Positions 60,796 to 64,000 of a stretch of DNA of 64,000 nucleotides are shown piece after piece (positions within the stretch are counted from its first letter, which is position 1; the number at the start of each line of letters is the position of its first letter). The position numbers and the translations under genes were made by a program. Origin of the DNA: Mucilaginibacter lappiensis (GTDB taxonomy: Bacteria; Bacteroidota; Bacteroidia; Sphingobacteriales; Sphingobacteriaceae). The notes beneath the pieces are model-generated. The model was not told the origin of the DNA. It made no database searches and saw nothing but the letters and a program-made list of their open reading frames with translations. The stretch is taken from assembly GCF_900155965.1 (NCBI RefSeq), contig NZ_FTMG01000007.1, forward strand, positions 248,001-312,000, in the 5' to 3' direction.

Positions 60796-61542
60796 ATGAA
60801 AAACCTATCTAAAACACCCGTTTTATGGAGTTTTGTACTAACCTCCATGATCTTTTCCTGTAAAAAATCAGAGAATGCTGTACCGGATAATGCAGCAATT
60901 AAAACATCCAACAAGATCACCGCTGCCGTTACACCTGTTGGCACTGTAATTTATACCAGCAATGGGTATAAACTAACATTCACCAATAAAGACGCCAACT
61001 TTGACGATCAGGAACGCCAAAACTTTGTAAATACCTTTTTTACTGTTTATCCTCTTATGGTAAACCGCTTTAATATTTCGGCAACCAAAAATGTTACGTT
61101 TGTGGTTGATCCTGCTTATAACGGAGTAGCGGCGACTTCTAACGATATCACTACCTTTAGCCCCGCCTGGTTCAAAAGCAATCCTGCCGATTATGATGTA
61201 GTTACTCATGAGGTGATGCACATTGTACAGGCCTATCCCGGAGGTGTACCCGGATGGCTTACTGAAGGCCTGGCAGACTATAGCCGTTATAAATATGGAG
61301 TAAATAATGCCAATGCAGGCTGGTCGCTCCCGGCTTGGTCATCATCACAAAACTACACAGATAGTTACAGAGTTACTGCTCGTTTTTTCGCGTGGCTTGA
61401 GCTTCACGTAAACAGTTCTATTCTAAATAATTTAAATACTATTTGTCATAATGGTGGTTATACCAGCAATACCTGGGTACAGCTTACGGGTAAAACTGTA
61501 GATCAGCTTTGGGCTCAATATTCTTCAAATCCTGCTTTATAG
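60796..61542 (+). CDS. Basic-secretory-protein-type metallopeptidase, lipoprotein
   Basis: A 248-residue exported protein. The N-terminus has a lipobox-like end (SMIFSCKKSEN, Cys22), so it is likely a lipoprotein. The BSP (plant basic secretory protein) peptidase domain shows HExxH as HEVMH (His138, His142) in VVTHEVMHIVQAY, followed by GWLTEGLADYSRYKYG, whose Glu or Asp completes the zinc site. Homologues occur in plants and soil bacteria; a role in plant or environmental protein turnover is possible. It is read from an AT-rich gap with a 40-bp palindrome and ended by a bidirectional terminator. Confidence 0.88.
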   Translation: MKNLSKTPVLWSFVLTSMIFSCKKSENAVPDNAAIKTSNKITAAVTPVGTVIYTSNGYKLTFTNKDANFDDQERQNFVNTFFTVYPLMVNRFNISATKNVTFVVDPAYNGVAATSNDITTFSPAWFKSNPADYDVVTHEVMHIVQAYPGGVPGWLTEGLADYSRYKYGVNNANAGWSLPAWSSSQNYTDSYRVTARFFAWLELHVNSSILNNLNTICHNGGYTSNTWVQLTGKTVDQLWAQYSSNPAL

Positions 61543-61569
61543 CTATCCCTCGTAGAAATTATCAAATTA

Positions 61570-61607
61570 AAAAGCGGTTGTCTCCTGATGAAACAACCGC
61601 TTTTTAA
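61570..61607. terminator. Bidirectional terminator
   Basis: AAAAGCGGTTGT (61570-61581) pairs with ACAACCGCTTTTT (61593-61605) in a strong hairpin with A and T runs on either side, between the peptidase and the convergent gyrB. Confidence 0.92.
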
Positions 61608-61634
61608 TTTTATAAACTCCGAAGAGTGGATATG

Positions 61635-63593
61635 CTATGTATCAATTTTAGCGTATTTGGCGTTGCGCTCAATAAACTCACGGCGTGGTGCTACCTCATC
61701 ACCCATCAGCATGCTGAAGGTATGATCGCACTCGGCGGCGTTTTCGATGGTAGCACGTTTGAGCGTACGGGTTGCCGGGTTCATGGTAGTATCCCAAAGC
61801 TGGATATCATTCATCTCACCCAAACCTTTATAACGCTGTATATGTACGCTATCCTCTTTACCGCCGCCTTTCAGGCGTTGTACAGCGGCGTCGCGCTGCA
61901 CATCATTCCAGCAATACTCTGCTTCTTTGCCTTTTTTAACCTGATATAGTGGTGGCGATGCAATGTAAACATAACCCGCCTCAACCAACTCCTTCATATA
62001 ACGGAAGAAGAAAGTAAGGATCAGCGTAGTAATGTGCGAGCCATCCACGTCGGCATCCGTCATGATAATGATCTTATGGTAGCGCAGCTTGGTTATATTT
62101 AAAGCCTTATCATCATCCGGTGTACCGCGGCTTACACCCAAACCGGTAAACATGTTCTTGATCTCCTCGTTCTCGTATATCTTGTGCTCCATGGCTTTTT
62201 CCACGTTCAGAATTTTACCACGTAATGGTAAAATAGCCTGGTATTCGCGGTCGCGGCCCTGTTTGGCGGTACCACCCGCCGAGTCACCTTCCACCAGGTA
62301 TATTTCGCAAAGTGAAGGATCGTTATTGGCACAATCAGATAGTTTACCTGGCAAACCAGATCCGGTCATCACGCTCTTGCGCTGTACCAGTTCACGGGCC
62401 TTACGGGCAGCAGCACGGGCAGTAGCAGCCAAAATTACTTTATTAACGATGAGTCTTGCCTCTTTGGGATTTTCTTCCAGGTAGTTGCCTAAAATTTCTC
62501 CTACTGCCATATCTACAGCACCCATCACCTCATTATTACCTAATTTAGTTTTGGTTTGGCCTTCAAACTGAGGCTCCTGTACTTTTACCGAAATTACGGC
62601 GGTTAACCCCTCACGGAAGTCATCACCGGTAATCTCTATCTTCATGTTTTTTAACAAGCCCGATTTATCGGCATAAGCTTTCAGCGTACGGGTAAGCCCC
62701 CTGCGGAAACCAGCCACGTGTGTACCACCTTCAATAGTGTTAATGTTATTTACGTAGGAGAATACATTCTCAGAGTAAGTATCATTATACTGAAAGGCCA
62801 GTTCAACCGGGATGCCATTTTTTATACCATCAAGGTAAATAGGTTCAGGGATGATGGTTGAACGTGTACCATCCAAAAACTTAACAAACTCGCGTAAACC
62901 ACCTTCTGAATAAAACTCTTCACCCGGAAAAGTTCCATCTTCGTTAGGAATCCGTTCGTCGGTTAAAGTAAGGCGGATACCTTTATTTAAAAATGCAAGC
63001 TCGCGTAAACGACCTGCAAGTGTATCATACTTATACTCGGTAGTAAGTGTAAATATTTCCGGATCGGGCTGAAAAATGATGGTAGTACCTCGTTTTTCGG
63101 TATCGCCAATGGTTTTAACATCGTATTGAGGTTTACCTTTTTCGTACTCCTGGGTCCATATTTTATCCTCCCGGTAAACCAGTGCCTGTAAATGGGTTGA
63201 AAGCGCATTAACGCAACTTACGCCCACACCGTGCAAACCGCCAGATACCTTGTAAGTATCTTTATCAAATTTACCGCCGGCATGTAATACCGTCATTACG
63301 ATTTCCAATGCCGACCGCTTTTCTTTGGTAGTTATCCCGGTTGGGATACCACGGCCATTATCTTCAACTCTTATACCGTTATTTTTTAATATAAAAACCT
63401 TAATGGTGTCGCAGTGACCGGCCAGGGCTTCGTCAATGGAGTTATCAACTACCTCATATACTAAATGGTGCAAACCTTTAACGCCTGTATCACCAATGTA
63501 CATGGACGGACGCTTACGAACCGCCTCTAAACCTTCTAATACCTGTATATTATCTGCTGAATAATTGGATTTGTCCTGATTTTCTTCGCTCAT
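61635..63593 (-). CDS. gyrB: DNA gyrase subunit B
   Basis: A 652-residue GyrB, the ATPase subunit of gyrase, which supercoils DNA. The GHKL ATPase domain has EVVDNSIDEALAG, VEDNGRGIPTG and GLHGVGVSCVNALS; the TOPRIM domain has EGDSAGGTAKQGRD, PLRGKILNVEKA and DADVDGSHI. It ends in RREFIERNAKYAKID. Length is typical of the short Bacteroidota form without insertion. It converges on the peptidase gene. Confidence 0.98.
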   Translation of the reverse strand: MSEENQDKSNYSADNIQVLEGLEAVRKRPSMYIGDTGVKGLHHLVYEVVDNSIDEALAGHCDTIKVFILKNNGIRVEDNGRGIPTGITTKEKRSALEIVMTVLHAGGKFDKDTYKVSGGLHGVGVSCVNALSTHLQALVYREDKIWTQEYEKGKPQYDVKTIGDTEKRGTTIIFQPDPEIFTLTTEYKYDTLAGRLRELAFLNKGIRLTLTDERIPNEDGTFPGEEFYSEGGLREFVKFLDGTRSTIIPEPIYLDGIKNGIPVELAFQYNDTYSENVFSYVNNINTIEGGTHVAGFRRGLTRTLKAYADKSGLLKNMKIEITGDDFREGLTAVISVKVQEPQFEGQTKTKLGNNEVMGAVDMAVGEILGNYLEENPKEARLIVNKVILAATARAAARKARELVQRKSVMTGSGLPGKLSDCANNDPSLCEIYLVEGDSAGGTAKQGRDREYQAILPLRGKILNVEKAMEHKIYENEEIKNMFTGLGVSRGTPDDDKALNITKLRYHKIIIMTDADVDGSHITTLILTFFFRYMKELVEAGYVYIASPPLYQVKKGKEAEYCWNDVQRDAAVQRLKGGGKEDSVHIQRYKGLGEMNDIQLWDTTMNPATRTLKRATIENAAECDHTFSMLMGDEVAPRREFIERNAKYAKIDT

Positions 63594-63615
63594 ATTTATT
63601 TAGTACAACAACCTT

Positions 63616-63623
63616 CAAAAGTA
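63616..63623 (-). promoter_or_regulatory. Candidate -7 element of gyrB
   Basis: Minus-strand TACTTTTG matches TAnnTTTG, 22 bases before the gyrB ATG. No clear -33 word. Confidence 0.4.
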
Positions 63624-63749
63624 CGAAATTAACACGAGATTAACGATTAGTTGTTGATAAAAAACGCTATGTTGAATACTCTAAAAAATCAAAAATCCTT
63701 AAAATTCCGGTTCAGATAATAACAGATTAGGATACTTGTAATGAAAGAT

Positions 63750-63757
63750 TATCTTTG
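63750..63757 (+). promoter_or_regulatory. Candidate -7 element of the lipoprotein gene
   Basis: TATCTTTG matches TAnnTTTG; it would give a leader of about 140 bases for the gene at 63905. The gap 63594-63904 shows nothing else. Confidence 0.35.
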
Positions 63758-63904
63758 TCAAAATTTTTACTTAAAAAAGATAAACCTTCGTGTGCAGCTG
63801 CACAAAACGTTATAATTGCACAAAGGAGTTTGATAAAGAATAAATAAAGGCGTAAAACTTAACGATCGCCAGCTAATAAAACACGAAAAAATCAATTAAT
63901 TTAA

Positions 63905-64000
63905 ATGAAAACTACGGCTTCAACATTAACAAAGTTCACATTAGGGATATTAATTGCCGGAAGCATAGCCGCCTGCAATCAAAATAAAACTGCCGACAAA
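63905..64000 (+). CDS. Lipoprotein, N-terminal part only (runs off window)
   Basis: The first 32 codons of a gene that continues past base 64000. They encode a signal with a lipobox: a hydrophobic stretch (FTLGILIAGSIAAC) with Cys at residue 24, followed by a polar NQNKTADK. It is transcribed divergently from gyrB. Nothing more can be said about function. Confidence 0.75.
   Translation, partial: MKTTASTLTKFTLGILIAGSIAACNQNKTADK

Noticed and set aside
1..64000. tRNA, rRNA, prophage, retron or diversity-generating element
   Set aside because: No clover-leaf, rRNA, phage structural, reverse transcriptase or template-repeat pattern was recognised; the gaps are explained by repeats, terminators or AT-rich DNA.

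Overview
The window looks like a chromosome segment from a member of the Bacteroidota, most likely a Sphingobacteriaceae-type soil or plant-associated bacterium (Mucilaginibacter/Pedobacter-like; the genus is inference from gene content only). Reasons: the type IX secretion genes porG and porT plus a protein with a C-terminal T9SS sorting domain; the order nadK-porG-uppS-bamA; TamL, a lipoprotein form of TamA, next to tamB; -7 promoter words of the TAnnTTTG type; and a fairly AT-rich, single-copy gene complement. No rRNA, tRNA, prophage, integron or CRISPR was recognised.

Layout. 1-6.6 kb, minus strand: an envelope cluster (alpha/beta hydrolase, CBS protein, nadK, porG, an exbD-like gene broken by one base, uppS, bamA running off the edge). 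6.7-10 kb, minus: SDR dehydrogenase, an IS200/REP-type transposase with inverted flanks, porT, ubiE/menG. 10.2-19.3 kb, mostly plus: a keto-sugar pair (Gfo/Idh/MocA + DUF1080), VOC protein (minus), engB, UbiA-like prenyltransferase, Crp-type regulator, epimerase, universal stress protein, M3 peptidase. 19.6-26.4 kb: a secreted/membrane protein of unknown function, two PAP2 phosphatases, APC permease, DUF5655 protein, Kup. 26.6-35.8 kb, plus: mini T9SS cargo, FAH-family hydrolase, M23 peptidase, Bcp, split transketolase, an ECF sigma factor with a repeat-bearing membrane protein and a small periplasmic protein, aminotransferase. 36-44 kb: two GT4 glycosyltransferases and, across a TetR/sulfatase insertion, a GH130 phosphorylase-like protein. 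44-48 kb: two-component system, DUF58 protein, thioredoxin, small membrane protein. 48.5-64 kb: dnaE, tamB-tamL, a retropepsin-like protein, a basic-secretory-protein-type metallopeptidase, gyrB, and the start of a lipoprotein.

The most unusual feature is not a gene. About twenty spacers hold a private inverted repeat built from iterated 7-12 base words, and in many of them one arm begins at the stop codon of one gene while the other ends within about 3-20 bases of the start codon of the next. Arms can be perfect over 22-32 bp, yet sequences differ between loci, apart from a few shared word families (AGTCTTGAGT, ATGTGCAGAT, GATTTCGGAT, GTCATTCTGA). A similar word run sits in frame inside tamB. 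Other points of interest are the one-base exbD frameshift, a transposase gene between 57-bp inverted flanks, a two-copy element of about 105 bp, a 40-bp spacer-less palindrome at 60681-60720, and a six-fold 31-residue repeat next to an ECF sigma factor.
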